Shown here: in pieces, positions 51,669 through 61,517 of the stretch
How positions within the stretch are numbered: the stretch's first letter is position 1
How the letters are laid out: every line of letters begins with the position of its first letter
Source: UBA10646 sp046296295
GTDB taxonomy: Bacteria > Bacteroidota > Bacteroidia > Chitinophagales > Chitinophagaceae
Assembly: GCA_046296295.1 (NCBI GenBank)
Contig: JBKBLG010000013.1
Coordinates: 30,762 to 94,761, forward strand
DNA: 64,000 nt
Direction: 5' to 3'
Notes under the pieces: generated by a model
What the model was told of the DNA's origin: nothing
Database searches by the model: none
The model's input: only the letters and a program-made list of their open reading frames with translations
Made by a program: the position numbers and the translations under genes

Positions 51669-52364
51669 TTATACCAACCTTGTAGTGCGGCGCTCAATAC
51701 GCTTTTCGTAACCGCTTGCTTCAAAAATGCGGTGTACATATACGCCTGGCACATGAATTTCATCGGGATCTAACTCGCCGGCTGGCACCAAATGTTCTAC
51801 CTCGGCAATGGTTACGTTACCTGCTCTTGCCATGGCTGCACTGAAATTACGGGTTGTTTTTCTAAAGATTAAATTACCCATGGTATCGCCTTTGTAAGCT
51901 TTTACAATGGCGAAATCGGCATACAAAGCATGCTCCATTAAGTGCATTTTTCCATTGAATGCACGCACTTCTTTGCCCTCGGCAACCTCTGTACCATATC
52001 CAGCAGGTGTGAAAAATGCCGGAATACCCATACCCGCCATGGCAATGCGTGTGGCTAGGGTACCTTGTGGTATTAACTCTACTTCTAATTCGCCGCTCAA
52101 AAGTTGGCGTTCAAACTCTGCATTTTCTCCCACATAGCTGCTCATCATTTTTTTGATTTGACGCGTTTTGAGCAATAAGCCCAAGCCAAAATCGTCGACA
52201 CCAGCATTGTTGGAAATACAGGTAAGTTGTTGCACCCCTTTCGATACAAGTGCATTGATACAAATTTCAGGAATACCGCACAAGCCAAACCCACCTAACA
52301 TAATAGTGGCGCCGTTTTCAATATCGGCAATGGCAGCGGCTGCGTTAGCAACTACTTTTTTCAT
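51669..52364 (-). CDS. scoA: 3-oxoacid CoA-transferase subunit A
   Basis: A 231-residue subunit with the CoA-binding glycine loop ATIMLGGFGLCGIPEICINAL and the GIPAFFTPAGYGTEVAEGKEVRAFNGK and ADFAIVKAYKGDTMGNLIFRKTTRNF segments. It is paired with scoB. Gene order is scoA then scoB on the minus strand, the usual operon. It starts 36 nt after the DUF4296 gene stop, so it may share the upstream transcript. Confidence 0.93.
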   Translation of the reverse strand: MKKVVANAAAAIADIENGATIMLGGFGLCGIPEICINALVSKGVQQLTCISNNAGVDDFGLGLLLKTRQIKKMMSSYVGENAEFERQLLSGELEVELIPQGTLATRIAMAGMGIPAFFTPAGYGTEVAEGKEVRAFNGKMHLMEHALYADFAIVKAYKGDTMGNLIFRKTTRNFSAAMARAGNVTIAEVEHLVPAGELDPDEIHVPGVYVHRIFEASGYEKRIERRTTRLV

Positions 52365-52400
52365 ATAACAACAATCAGTTAATGCGAAAGTACTTAAATA

Positions 52401-52781
52401 TTATTGGGTACTTGTATTCGGAATAAAACTACGCCCCTCTTTATTGGCTAGCGACATTATACTATCGTAGAGGGCTTTTTGCAAATCGGGGTATTGCTGG
52501 TAATACTTATAACTATTCACAAACTGTTCGGCAGTAACCTTATGAATCTTAAAAATTTCAGCCCTTGCTTTGCCCATTAATAACTTTTCAGAGAAAGCAC
52601 TGTCACGTAGTTGAAAACCGAAAACATATTCATCGGCACGGGTAATATCCCATACAATTCTACTCATGGGAATGGTTTCAATAAACCCATCTGGTTTGTT
52701 AGGATGCGTGTTTGGAGTACATGCATTCACTACCAAAGCAAGGGCTACATAGCACCAATATTTCACACGTGTAATACCCAT
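52401..52781 (-). CDS. DUF4296 lipoprotein
   Basis: A 126-residue protein with a lipobox-like signal (YVALALVVNAC) and the DUF4296 body: MSRIVWDITRADEYVFGFQLRDSAF, EIFKIHKVTAEQFVNSYKYYQQYPDLQKALYDSIMSL. Function is unknown; it is common in Bacteroidota. Start 52781 (MGITRVKYW) avoids overlap with the porD stop region that the frame from 52829 would need. Confidence 0.8.
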   Translation of the reverse strand: MGITRVKYWCYVALALVVNACTPNTHPNKPDGFIETIPMSRIVWDITRADEYVFGFQLRDSAFSEKLLMGKARAEIFKIHKVTAEQFVNSYKYYQQYPDLQKALYDSIMSLANKEGRSFIPNTSTQ

Positions 52782-52788
52782 ATGTAAA

Positions 52789-53706
52789 TTATCGCAATTG
52801 ACTTTTATACTCACCTGCATTGGCAACATCTAAGGTATTCATGAGTTCTACAATGCGGCCTCGTTCTTGTGGCGTACCCTTTTTAAAAAGTCCTATAATT
52901 TCTGAACTACGCCCTTGAATAAAGAACTGTAGAATCATGGTATTAGGGTTTTCCTGATTAAAGGCTTGTAATCTTGTAAATGCCTCTACGATATTTTTCC
53001 TAGCCTCGGTAGGCTTTTCATACATATTATCTAAACCCGAACGAAAGTACCCATAAAAAATATCGTGAATGATATTGTAACGACTGTTATTTAAGTTATC
53101 GGCCAGCCAATAACGATTTCGTAAGCCATCGAACGAGCGCCAACCGCTAATACGAGCCGCCTCAGGAGCGTTATTAACGATATTCAACACTTTTTGAAAA
53201 TAAAAACTCCCCCCTTTGGGTGCAAAACTATCGGCATCTAGCCCTAAAATAAGATATACATAATATGCCACAGTTGCTGTAAGATTAGCGGCTAAAGGGT
53301 CGGTTCCTTGCACTCGATTTTCATTAAACTCTATGGGCTGAAATTCAATGTATTTAAATGTAAAATCTCTATCTTGATAATTGATTAACGGTGTTACATA
53401 CGACGCATTGAATACGGGGCGAGCGGCTTGTACAACCAATGTCGCCTTAAATATGTTTTGCTCTTCCATAGCCTCAATATTAATTAGGAAGTTGCACTGG
53501 ATTTTCTCCGTAGGCTGGTAGCTTTCGGTCGTCCACTTTCTATTATTCAACAAATTAGTAAGCTGTGTTTCTAAGGTTGTAAATATTTTTCTGTCTACGG
53601 TTGTAGCTACACGCTGTGCATTCACAGTTACCTTTGCCTGAAATTCTTGTGCCATACTGCTACTGCAGCATACAATAGCTATAAATAAAATGCAACTTTT
53701 TCGCAT
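52789..53706 (-). CDS. porD: DUF4835 / PorD-type T9SS protein
   Basis: A 305-residue periplasmic protein. A signal peptide (CILFIAIVCCSSSMAQ) precedes EFQAKVTVNAQRVATTVDRKIFTTLETQLTNLLNNRKWT, the start of the DUF4835 family, which is annotated as T9SS component PorD (assignment from memory). Other family marks are CNFLINI, FNASYVTPLINYQDRDFTFKY and YYVYLILGLDADSFAPKGG. It starts 1 nt after the coaBC stop, the common Bacteroidota order. Start 53706 is used because upstream codons overlap coaBC. Confidence 0.88.
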   Translation of the reverse strand: MRKSCILFIAIVCCSSSMAQEFQAKVTVNAQRVATTVDRKIFTTLETQLTNLLNNRKWTTESYQPTEKIQCNFLINIEAMEEQNIFKATLVVQAARPVFNASYVTPLINYQDRDFTFKYIEFQPIEFNENRVQGTDPLAANLTATVAYYVYLILGLDADSFAPKGGSFYFQKVLNIVNNAPEAARISGWRSFDGLRNRYWLADNLNNSRYNIIHDIFYGYFRSGLDNMYEKPTEARKNIVEAFTRLQAFNQENPNTMILQFFIQGRSSEIIGLFKKGTPQERGRIVELMNTLDVANAGEYKSQLR

Positions 53707-53707
53707 A

Positions 53708-54919
53708 CTAATGAGCAATTGCTTGTGCAATAAATTGAACCAAATGATGAGCAATATCGCTTTTAGATTGTAAAGGCAATACTATTTTTTCTCCCTTACG
53801 GGTAAATATTTGTACTTGATTAGTATCGGTACCGAAACCGGCTCCGGCATCGTTGAGTGAATTAAGCACGATAGCATCGGCATTTTTAGAAGATAGTTTT
53901 TTAAGTGCGTTTGCCTCTTCATTATTGGTTTCCAAGGCAAATCCTACTAAAAATTGGTTTGTTTTAGCTGCACCTAGTGTTTTTAAGATATCAATCGTAG
54001 GCTGTAGGGTTACCGATAATACAGCCTGATCTTTTTTTATTTTTTGGTTAGCAACATTTACGGGCTTAAAGTCGGCTACCGCTGCCGATAGAATAGCAAT
54101 ATCTACATTAGCAAAAATACGATTACAAGCTTCGTACATATCTTGTGCGCTTACAACACGGTATAGTGTAAGCTTCGAATCTTGAGGTACTGCTTGTGTA
54201 CTTGGACCAAGTACTAAATGTACGGTTGCACCAGCTTTTAATAGAGTGGCTGCAATAGCAATACCCATTTTACCACTGCTATGATTGCCTATAAATCGAA
54301 CGGGATCAATCGCTTCGTAGGTTGGCCCTGCTGTAACGAGCACGCTCTTTCCTTGTAATGGCTGTGCATTTTCATTTACCGTAAGGTGTGCTATTATGGC
54401 TTTTACGATTGCTTCTGGTTCGGCCATTCTACCCTCTCCCGTGAGTCCGCTAGCAAGTTCGCCACTGGCAACAGGTATTACCTGTACACCATCGATTTGT
54501 AGCTGTGCTATATTACGGCGGGTGGCAGGGTGCTTCCACATATCTTCATCCATTGCAGGAGCAATCATTATTGGCATTGTTGCACTTAAGTAAGTGGCCA
54601 TCAGCATGTTATCGCAAAGGCCATGTGCCATTTTTGCGATGGTGTTACAGCTTGCTGGTGCTACTACCATCAGATCGGCCCAACGCCCTAACATCACATG
54701 ATTACTCCAATCGTTACTACTGTTAGCAAAGCCACTTATAACGGTATTTTTACTGAGTGTACTTAACACCAAAGGGCTCACAAATGTTTCTGCCGCGGGG
54801 GTGAGTACCACTTTAACTTCGGCGCCTGCTTTGATTAACAAGCGTACTAAATGAATAGACTTATAGGCTGCAATACTTGCGGAAATACCAAGTAATATTT
54901 TTTTTCCTTGCAGGTTCAT
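53708..54919 (-). CDS. coaBC: Bifunctional CoaBC (PPC synthetase/decarboxylase)
   Basis: A 403-residue fusion for coenzyme A synthesis. The N-terminal CoaC flavoprotein has ILLGISASIAAYKSIHLVRLL, the His in SNHVMLGRWADLMVVAPASCNTIAKMAHGLCDNML, and MAPAMDEDMW. The C-terminal CoaB has VLVTAGPTYEAIDPVRFIGNHSSGKMGIAIA and the KIKKDQ segment. It adds Cys to phosphopantothenate and decarboxylates the product. It is preceded by a terminator after rpoZ. An exact motif copy is inside at 54374 (LTVN). Confidence 0.96.
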   Translation of the reverse strand: MNLQGKKILLGISASIAAYKSIHLVRLLIKAGAEVKVVLTPAAETFVSPLVLSTLSKNTVISGFANSSNDWSNHVMLGRWADLMVVAPASCNTIAKMAHGLCDNMLMATYLSATMPIMIAPAMDEDMWKHPATRRNIAQLQIDGVQVIPVASGELASGLTGEGRMAEPEAIVKAIIAHLTVNENAQPLQGKSVLVTAGPTYEAIDPVRFIGNHSSGKMGIAIAATLLKAGATVHLVLGPSTQAVPQDSKLTLYRVVSAQDMYEACNRIFANVDIAILSAAVADFKPVNVANQKIKKDQAVLSVTLQPTIDILKTLGAAKTNQFLVGFALETNNEEANALKKLSSKNADAIVLNSLNDAGAGFGTDTNQVQIFTRKGEKIVLPLQSKSDIAHHLVQFIAQAIAH

Positions 54920-54938
54920 AGCTACATAGATAAATAAA

Positions 54939-54962
54939 AAACGGCAGTTGTCACTGCCGTTT
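54939..54962 (-). terminator. Rho-independent terminator between rpoZ and coaBC
   Basis: AAACGGCAGT and ACTGCCGTTT form a perfect 10-bp stem with a 4-nt loop. On the minus strand it runs on into TTTTTTATTTAT. Confidence 0.85.
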
Positions 54963-54983
54963 GAACATCATTCACCAAAAAAA

Positions 54984-55325
54984 TTATCTGAAAAGGTCGT
55001 TATCGTTGTTACGATAATACACTTTATCATCCATAAATTCTTGCGTTGCTAGAATAGCAGGGTTTGGCATTTTTTCGTAAGCTCTAGAAATTTCAATTTG
55101 TTCTTTGTTCTCATGAATTTCTTCTAAGCTATCTGTATGGCTGGCAAACTCTTCTAATTTATTGTGCAATTCTTCTTTCAAAGAAATATTGATTTGATTT
55201 GCACGGCGGGCAATTACAGCGATGCTTTCATACAAATTACCAGTTTTAGCTTTAATATCTAACAAGTGCTTGGGCTCTACTACACTGGGAATATTAGCGC
55301 TGAGTTGACGACGTAGCTTGCTCAT
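54984..55325 (-). CDS. rpoZ: RNA polymerase omega-type subunit
   Basis: A 113-residue Bacteroidota omega-like subunit. The core KTGNLYESIAVIARRANQINISLKEELHNKLEEFA matches the omega signature (YE...A..RA.Q), with a longer acidic C-terminal tail than in proteobacteria. It assists RNA polymerase assembly. Its start overlaps the end of bamD by 32 nt, so the two are translationally coupled. Confidence 0.85.
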   Translation of the reverse strand: MSKLRRQLSANIPSVVEPKHLLDIKAKTGNLYESIAVIARRANQINISLKEELHNKLEEFASHTDSLEEIHENKEQIEISRAYEKMPNPAILATQEFMDDKVYYRNNDNDLFR

Positions 55326-56124
55326 TGTTGTTCTTTATATTTTGAATGTTAGTAGTTGCTAATTGCTTAAACTTGGCAACATCGGTTGCAAATTTACTGT
55401 TTGGATACCGTTCTGCAAAGTCTAAACTTTCAGAAAGCACTTTTTCAAAGCGTTCTACCTGCTTTTCAGTGATACTATTCTCAGCATACTTGTAATAACA
55501 TCTGATAGCCTGAAGCTTGTACTCATCGCCTTTTTCAGAATCTGGAAAAGCCTCAATTACACTGGCATAAGCAATAGCTGCAGCCTTATAAAACCCAAGA
55601 TTATAGTACAATTCAGCAGCTTTAAATTCTTTTGCTTCGAGCTTGCCTCTACAAACATCAATAATATCAGCGGCTTCTTTCGCCTTCGGATGCGTTGGAT
55701 GTGTGTTAATAAAAGTTTGCATCAAACCCATCGCCTTGGTTGTAGGCGTTTGATCTAAGTCAACTTTAGGACTTTGTTTATAGTAGCAGTAGGCACGCAT
55801 GTACTCTGCCTCAACAGCCCTTGGCCCTTGCGGGAAATTCTCTACGTAAGTTTTAAAAAGATTTTCGGCATTCATATAGTCTCGCTGATTGTAAGCACAA
55901 TAGCAAAACTTATAGTACATATCTTCAAAACGCGGCGTACCTCTATAGAATGGGAATAGCTGATCGTAAAGCGTTTGGGCTTTATCCCATTTTTTAGTGG
56001 CGTAATACTTTTCCGCCATTTTATACTTGTACTCGTTGTCTTTGCTTTTGAGTGCCTTGTTATAGGTAGCACCGCAAGCAGTTAGTAAAACAACGATAAT
56101 GGAAAACAATAAAATTCTTTTCAT
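55294..56124 (-). CDS. bamD: Outer-membrane assembly lipoprotein BamD
   Basis: A 276-residue TPR lipoprotein of the beta-barrel assembly machine. The lipobox is VVLLTACGA. TPR-like repeats follow: AEKYYATKKWDKAQTLYDQLFPFYRG, FCYCAYNQRDYMNAENLFKTYVENFPQG, YMRAYCYY, and further repeats to about residue 245. Start 56124 (MKRILLF) gives a proper signal peptide; the frame from 56145 adds seven residues. The bamD-rpoZ-coaBC-porD order is typical of the phylum. Confidence 0.92.
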   Translation of the reverse strand: MKRILLFSIIVVLLTACGATYNKALKSKDNEYKYKMAEKYYATKKWDKAQTLYDQLFPFYRGTPRFEDMYYKFCYCAYNQRDYMNAENLFKTYVENFPQGPRAVEAEYMRAYCYYKQSPKVDLDQTPTTKAMGLMQTFINTHPTHPKAKEAADIIDVCRGKLEAKEFKAAELYYNLGFYKAAAIAYASVIEAFPDSEKGDEYKLQAIRCYYKYAENSITEKQVERFEKVLSESLDFAERYPNSKFATDVAKFKQLATTNIQNIKNNNEQATSSTQR

Positions 56125-56197
56125 TAGTTCTGTAGAATGCTGCAAAATAAAGGAAGGATTTGGTTGCTAGTACAACTTTGCGTTAATAGAAGCATAA

Positions 56198-56221
56198 AAA
56201 ACCCCGGTTACCCGGGGTTTT
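56198..56221 (-). terminator. Terminator after OmpA-family gene
   Basis: AAAACCCCGG and CCGGGGTTTT form a perfect 10-bp stem with a 4-nt loop, with T-runs on both strands. Confidence 0.9.
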
Positions 56222-56240
56222 ACTATTACTTAATTGAAGA

Positions 56241-57881
56241 TTACTTTGTTTTCTTCAAGTTTGGATGCGGTGCAGGTACTGTATTCGGACCTTCTTCAGT
56301 AGTAGGTTGTAAATCTACTGTGTTAGCATCGCCATCTTGACCATAGCTGAAAATGAAGCGGCTTTCAGAAACACCTTGCTTTTCAACAAGATATTTGATT
56401 ACAGCGTTCACTCTATCCCAGCTTAATTGTTGAGCACTCTTGCTGGTAGCACCATAACCAATGACGCGTACCTTACAAGAAGGGTTAGCAATTAATTGTT
56501 GTGCAACACTATTGAGTAATGTTTCAATATCCTTAGATATTTTAACAGTACCAGCTTTGAAAGCTACGCTTGGCAAGCTATTGATGCCACATGTAGCACT
56601 CGTTGTAAGTTGCATGTTAGCCATCTTGTCACGCAACTCAGTGCAGCATGGAGGTTCAGGACAGTTACCAACGCCATCCGCATTAACTGGGAAGCATTTT
56701 TGAGAGGTAAGTAATTCCTTATCCTTGAAATCAGGAACGCCGTCGCCATCGGTATCTTTAGAAACACCTTTAGTATCTACAGGTGCACCTGCAGGTGTAG
56801 AAGGCTCTAGGTCGAACTGATCTGTTACACCATCACCATCAGCATCAGGAAGTATTGGTGTTGGTAATTTCATGTGCTTAGGGCTATTCAACTCGCTGTA
56901 TACAAAATTGTATGGGTTAATCCACCAAAGTGGGTCAACTCTACGCTCTCTGTTACCAAGTGTAATGCCTCCGCGAACAGCAGTGTAAGCGAAAATATCG
57001 CTTGTACCACCTTCTGCAACACCATCCATATCATCATCGAAAGAGAATGTGAAACGTTGCTCAATACCAAGAGATAATTTTTTACTCAAGCGCCAAGAAA
57101 TACCGCCACCTAAGCTAGCGGCATGTCGTAACAAAATGTTACCACCAAGCAATCCGATCTGCTTTCTGCTACCTTGGGTAACAGCACCATTGCTTTCGTA
57201 GTTACCATCTATTCTATCTTTAACACTCCGACGAATGTCGCGACGCGAACCAGTTGTATTTACTCCTGCAAAATTGTGTAATGTGCCATTATCCTGACGA
57301 GCATCAACATCTACGTCTGCTGCCAACAAAGAGTATCCACCAAATAAGTACACATTAAACTTAGGATTACCTCTGTAATGGCTCAATGTATTTAAAGAGA
57401 AAATAACATCTAAGTTACCTTGATGGTACGCATTACGATAATTTGCGAAGTAACCACCAGGGCGGTTATTGTACGCAACCCAAGGGTTACCACCGTTAGG
57501 TGTTGCTGGAGCTGTAGTTCTTGGCTTTATATCAAGACCATAGTTAAAACCGCCGGTATAATCGGCACGTACAGAAACTACGTGACCAATTGCCTTACGT
57601 AAAGAAAAACCACCAGAGAATCCCCCTACTGGGTCAACATCTCCATAGATGTAAGACAATCCACCATGGAAACCTAGCTCCCACTGATCACGAGGACGAG
57701 CAGGGAAAGGATACTGGTTGTTTCTAAATTCATTGAACTGAGGTAAGTTACGAGTAGCAACCTTTGATGAATCTTTCCACCAATCGGTAGAAACATCATT
57801 ACGTTGCCCCATAACAGCGGTGCTTGCGAGGGTTAGAAAGCCTAACGCCAATGTGTAGCTTTTGCTTGCCATAGATTTCAT
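56241..57881 (-). CDS. OmpA-family outer-membrane protein with TSP3-like repeats
   Basis: A 546-residue protein. A signal peptide (YTLALGFLTLASTAVMGQ) is followed by an N-terminal beta-barrel of about 300 residues (WELGFHGGLSYIYGDVDPVGGFSGGFSLRKAIGH). Calcium-binding thrombospondin type 3-like repeats follow (DADGDGVTDQFDLEPSTP, DTDGDGVPDFKDKE), then Cys-rich NCPEPPCC. The C-terminal OmpA domain (AGTVKISKDIETLLNSVAQQLIANPSCKVRVIGYG...WDRVNAVIKYLVEKQGVSESRF) should bind peptidoglycan. It probably ties the outer membrane to the wall. A second Met three codons in (57872) could also start. Confidence 0.92.
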   Translation of the reverse strand: MKSMASKSYTLALGFLTLASTAVMGQRNDVSTDWWKDSSKVATRNLPQFNEFRNNQYPFPARPRDQWELGFHGGLSYIYGDVDPVGGFSGGFSLRKAIGHVVSVRADYTGGFNYGLDIKPRTTAPATPNGGNPWVAYNNRPGGYFANYRNAYHQGNLDVIFSLNTLSHYRGNPKFNVYLFGGYSLLAADVDVDARQDNGTLHNFAGVNTTGSRRDIRRSVKDRIDGNYESNGAVTQGSRKQIGLLGGNILLRHAASLGGGISWRLSKKLSLGIEQRFTFSFDDDMDGVAEGGTSDIFAYTAVRGGITLGNRERRVDPLWWINPYNFVYSELNSPKHMKLPTPILPDADGDGVTDQFDLEPSTPAGAPVDTKGVSKDTDGDGVPDFKDKELLTSQKCFPVNADGVGNCPEPPCCTELRDKMANMQLTTSATCGINSLPSVAFKAGTVKISKDIETLLNSVAQQLIANPSCKVRVIGYGATSKSAQQLSWDRVNAVIKYLVEKQGVSESRFIFSYGQDGDANTVDLQPTTEEGPNTVPAPHPNLKKTK

Positions 57882-58080
57882 TTAAAATTTTTAGTGTTTT
57901 AGCTATTCACCAAACTTACATGCAAAGATAGTCAGGCGACTTATTTACACAAGTAAATATCAAGTAAATATTAAATAGACCTACAATTAGGCTACAAAGC
58001 TGCATACCTTTCGGTAAATATTAACCCTACTAAGCATTTTAACATCTCTTTTTTACACTTATTTTGTGCCATTTTCAGCG

Positions 58081-59049
58081 ATGCAAAAAGCACAAATAGC
58101 GATACAACAAGAGTTAGCAGCCTTCGAAGAGTATTTTAAGAATGCAATGAAGAGCAATGCCAGCAACTTACTCGACAGGATTATGCGGTATATTGTTAAG
58201 CGTAAAGGCAAGCAAATGCGCCCTATGTTCGTACTGCTAAGTGCTAAGCTGGGAGGTTCCATTAACGAATCTACCTACCGAGCAGCCGCATTGGTAGAAC
58301 TATTGCATACAGCAACACTTGTACATGACGATGTTGTTGACGAAGCACAGGAACGTAGAGGCTTTTTTTCTATCAACGCCCTTTGGAAAAATAAAATTGC
58401 AGTGCTTGTTGGTGATTATTTGCTGAGCAAAGGCCTACTGTTGTCGTTGAATAACAACGATTATTCCATTTTACAAACACTTAGCGCTGCCGTACAGCAA
58501 ATGAGTGAAGGCGAACTGTTGCAAATGGAAAAAGCCCGCAACCTTAACCTTAACGAACAGATTTACTACGATATTATTAAAGGCAAAACAGCTTCGTTAC
58601 TTGCTAGTAGTTGCAAGGCGGGAGCACTCACAACTTTTGGCAACAATGCCGATGCCGTTGAAAATATTCGACAGTTTGGCGAACTGGTTGGCATGGCTTT
58701 CCAAATTAAAGACGATCTTTTCGATTATGGAACCGCCAATGTTGGCAAGCCCACAGGCAACGATATTCGTGAAAAAAAAGCCACACTCCCACTCATTTAT
58801 ACCCTGAACAACTGCGATAAACATTTGCGTAAGCAGCTCATATACATCATTAAAAACGAGAATGAGCAACCAGAAAAAGTACAATACGTTATCGATAAAG
58901 TAGTTGCCAGTGGCGGTATTAAGTATGCCACCGAAAAAATGGAACGCTTCAGAGACGATGCATTACAAATTTTATATCAGTTCCCTCGCTCTGAAGTACG
59001 AGAAGCACTAGAAGATTTAGTAAGATACACTACCGACAGAGCCTATTAA
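58081..59049 (+). CDS. Polyprenyl diphosphate synthase (trans-isoprenyl)
   Basis: A 322-residue prenyltransferase that lengthens isoprenyl chains for quinone side chains. The first Asp-rich motif is LVHDDVVDEAQERRG, the second is MAFQIKDDLFDYG. KGKQMRPMFVLLSAKL and KTASLLASSCKAGA are also typical. ATG at 58081 is preferred; the alternative 58066 would be GTG. It is divergent from the OmpA gene and followed 1 nt later by recJ, so the two share a transcript. Confidence 0.92.
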   Translation: MQKAQIAIQQELAAFEEYFKNAMKSNASNLLDRIMRYIVKRKGKQMRPMFVLLSAKLGGSINESTYRAAALVELLHTATLVHDDVVDEAQERRGFFSINALWKNKIAVLVGDYLLSKGLLLSLNNNDYSILQTLSAAVQQMSEGELLQMEKARNLNLNEQIYYDIIKGKTASLLASSCKAGALTTFGNNADAVENIRQFGELVGMAFQIKDDLFDYGTANVGKPTGNDIREKKATLPLIYTLNNCDKHLRKQLIYIIKNENEQPEKVQYVIDKVVASGGIKYATEKMERFRDDALQILYQFPRSEVREALEDLVRYTTDRAY

Positions 59050-59050
59050 C

Positions 59051-60754
59051 ATGCAAAAACGCTGGAACATATTACCTGCCTACACATCAACGGCAGCACA
59101 TTTGCACGAAGTGCTGAAAATTCACCCTACACTGTGTACAATTTTGGCACAACGTGGCATTATAAATTTTGAAACGGCCAAAAACTATTTTCGCCCATCG
59201 CTTGAGCACCTGCACAGTCCATGGCTAATGAAAGACATGCACCTTGCGGTAAATAGAATTCGCAAAGCATTTGAACAACAAGAACACATACTCGTATTCG
59301 GCGATTATGATGTTGATGGCACTACCTCCGTAGCAAGCCTTTATCAATTTTTGAAAGCACTACATAGCGCTGTTGATTATTATATTCCACATCGTTACAA
59401 AGAAGGTTATGGCATTAGTAAGCTAGGTATTGATTATGCACATGAACAAGGCATTACACTTATTATTTCGGTAGATTGTGGTATTAAAAGTGTTGAACTG
59501 ATTGACTACGCCAATAGTCTTGGTATTGATTTTATTGTTTGCGACCATCACTTACCAGATGCCATACTTCCTAAAGCTAAAGCAATTCTTAACCCTAAGC
59601 AATCTGATTGCACTTACCCTTATAAAGAGCTATGTGGCTGTGGCGTAGCCTTCAAACTTATGCAAGCACTTGCTGCAGATTTTGAACTACCAGCCAATAG
59701 TTATTTAAAATATTTAGATTTAGTAGCCACAGCTATTGCTGCCGATATTGTACCAATTACAGGCGAAAACCGCGTACTTACTTACTTTGGCCTACAAAAG
59801 GTTAACAATAACCCATGTGCCGGAATTGCAGCCTTAATGAAACTTGCAGCAATTCAACAAACCATGCATGTAAGCAATTTGGTATTTGTAATAGCGCCAA
59901 GAATTAATGCAGCTGGCCGTATGGACGATGCGAAAAAAGCAGTACAACTTTTTATAGAACAAGATCCTACAAAAGCATTAGCACTTGCAGAACTACTACA
60001 CTCAGATAATACCGATAGAAAAGAAGCCGACAAAAGTATTAGTGAAGAAGCACTGCAAATGATCAATAGCGATGTTACCCTACAACAACGCAAAACCACA
60101 GTTGTGTACCAAGAGCATTGGCACAAAGGTGTAGTTGGTATTGTAGCCAGCCGATTGATAGAACATTACTACCGACCAACCATTGTTTTAACGAAAAGTG
60201 GCGATGTAGTAGCCGGCAGTGCACGCAGTGTTCCAGGCTTCAACTTATACGAAGCTATACATGCTTGTAGAGAGCATTTGATAGGTTATGGCGGCCACTT
60301 TGCGGCCGCAGGCATGACGCTGCACCCACAAGAAGTTGCCAACTTTAGTCAAAAATTTGAAACAGTTGTTCGCAATACCATCACCGACGAATTATTAATT
60401 CCTGAAATTGTTATTAATGCAGTATTACCGTTCGCTGCTATCTCAGAAAAATTCTATAACATTATTCACCAAATGGAGCCCTTTGGCCCTGAAAATATGC
60501 GACCTGTTTTTGTAACACATCGTGTAAAAGAAACAGGCTTCAGTAAAGTGGTTAAAGAGCAACACTTACGGTTTGTATTAGAGCACGATGGCATTACGTT
60601 TACTGGCATCAGTTTTGGCATGGGTCATCGAGGAGCAGAGTTGCAACCACAACAGTACTACGACATTGTGTACACACTCGACCTAAACGATTTCAAAGGC
60701 ACGCGTTCCGTACAACTGAAAGTAATTGATTTTAAACCATCGGCGAGTAATTAA
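59051..60754 (+). CDS. recJ: Single-stranded-DNA-specific exonuclease RecJ
   Basis: A 567-residue 5'-3' exonuclease for recombination and repair. The DHH domain has VFGDYDVDGTTSVASLYQFL, ISVDCGIKS and VCDHHLPD. DHHA1 follows with SGDVVAGSARSVPGFNLYEAIHACREHLIGYGGHFAAAGMTL, then an OB-fold domain. Length is standard. Motif copy at 59242 (LAVN). Confidence 0.96.
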   Translation: MQKRWNILPAYTSTAAHLHEVLKIHPTLCTILAQRGIINFETAKNYFRPSLEHLHSPWLMKDMHLAVNRIRKAFEQQEHILVFGDYDVDGTTSVASLYQFLKALHSAVDYYIPHRYKEGYGISKLGIDYAHEQGITLIISVDCGIKSVELIDYANSLGIDFIVCDHHLPDAILPKAKAILNPKQSDCTYPYKELCGCGVAFKLMQALAADFELPANSYLKYLDLVATAIAADIVPITGENRVLTYFGLQKVNNNPCAGIAALMKLAAIQQTMHVSNLVFVIAPRINAAGRMDDAKKAVQLFIEQDPTKALALAELLHSDNTDRKEADKSISEEALQMINSDVTLQQRKTTVVYQEHWHKGVVGIVASRLIEHYYRPTIVLTKSGDVVAGSARSVPGFNLYEAIHACREHLIGYGGHFAAAGMTLHPQEVANFSQKFETVVRNTITDELLIPEIVINAVLPFAAISEKFYNIIHQMEPFGPENMRPVFVTHRVKETGFSKVVKEQHLRFVLEHDGITFTGISFGMGHRGAELQPQQYYDIVYTLDLNDFKGTRSVQLKVIDFKPSASN

Positions 60755-60766
60755 TTAACTTGCTGC

Positions 60767-61441
60767 ATGCGTTGGTGGCACTATCTACATTTTTTTATAT
60801 ATCATGCCTGGTATTGGAACATACCGTTGGCTTGGTTCGTATTAGAACACGAAATACGTGGCGAGCACAGGTATGGTATTCGTACTACACAAATTATTCC
60901 TCCGTCCAAAATAGCTGCCACACTGCAACAAAAGCTACATGCCGAAGCTTATCATCCGTTAAACTATTACATTGCCGAACAACTTTTCCAACATTTACCG
61001 CAAGGTATTACTCATGGCACTTTTTTAGATATTGGTTGTGGCCAAGGGCGCTTACTATGTATGGCTGCACACTATGGTTTCAAACAAGTTATAGGTATTG
61101 AGTTAGATGCTCACTGCTGCCTTACGGCAAATAAAAATGCAAGCATAACACAACAACAATTTCCAGATTGTACATTCGACGTTATACATGGAGATGCAAG
61201 TGTATATAGCATACCAACAGCAGTACAAGTAATAAGTTTATTCAACCCTTTTGATGATATACTTATGCAATGCTGCATAGACAATGTGTTAGAAAGCTTA
61301 GCACAACATCCTAGAAAAATATGGATTTTATATGCCAGTCCGTTGTATGAACAATTATGGCTACAAGCGGGCTTCCGTATTGAACATACTTTTAGCAAGC
61401 ACAGATACTTGCAAGCCAGTATTTTAACCAATCACTACTAA
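60767..61441 (+). CDS. Class I SAM-dependent methyltransferase
   Basis: A 224-residue protein. An N-terminal hydrophobic stretch (WHYLHFFIYHAWYWNIPLAWFVLEHEIRGEHRYGI) is followed by a Rossmann core: FLDIGCGQGRLLCMAAHYGFKQVIGIELD (motif I), FDVIHGDASVYSIP and VISLFNPFDD. The NPF in place of NPPY fits small-molecule or protein methyltransferases. Substrate unknown. It starts 12 nt after recJ. Motif variants at 60993 (LPQG) and 61120. Confidence 0.82.
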   Translation: MRWWHYLHFFIYHAWYWNIPLAWFVLEHEIRGEHRYGIRTTQIIPPSKIAATLQQKLHAEAYHPLNYYIAEQLFQHLPQGITHGTFLDIGCGQGRLLCMAAHYGFKQVIGIELDAHCCLTANKNASITQQQFPDCTFDVIHGDASVYSIPTAVQVISLFNPFDDILMQCCIDNVLESLAQHPRKIWILYASPLYEQLWLQAGFRIEHTFSKHRYLQASILTNHY

Positions 61442-61517
61442 ATTCACAATTACATCAACCAAGTACACATATAACGCTAACACCTTGCGTAAATAAGATG
61501 ATTTTTATCAGAAAAAA

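Noticed and set aside
2182..61493. Further motif-like sites with one inserted or lost base (2182, 49514, 53794, 61482)
   Set aside because: They resemble the 13-base motif but contain indels, so they were left out of the count to keep it strict.
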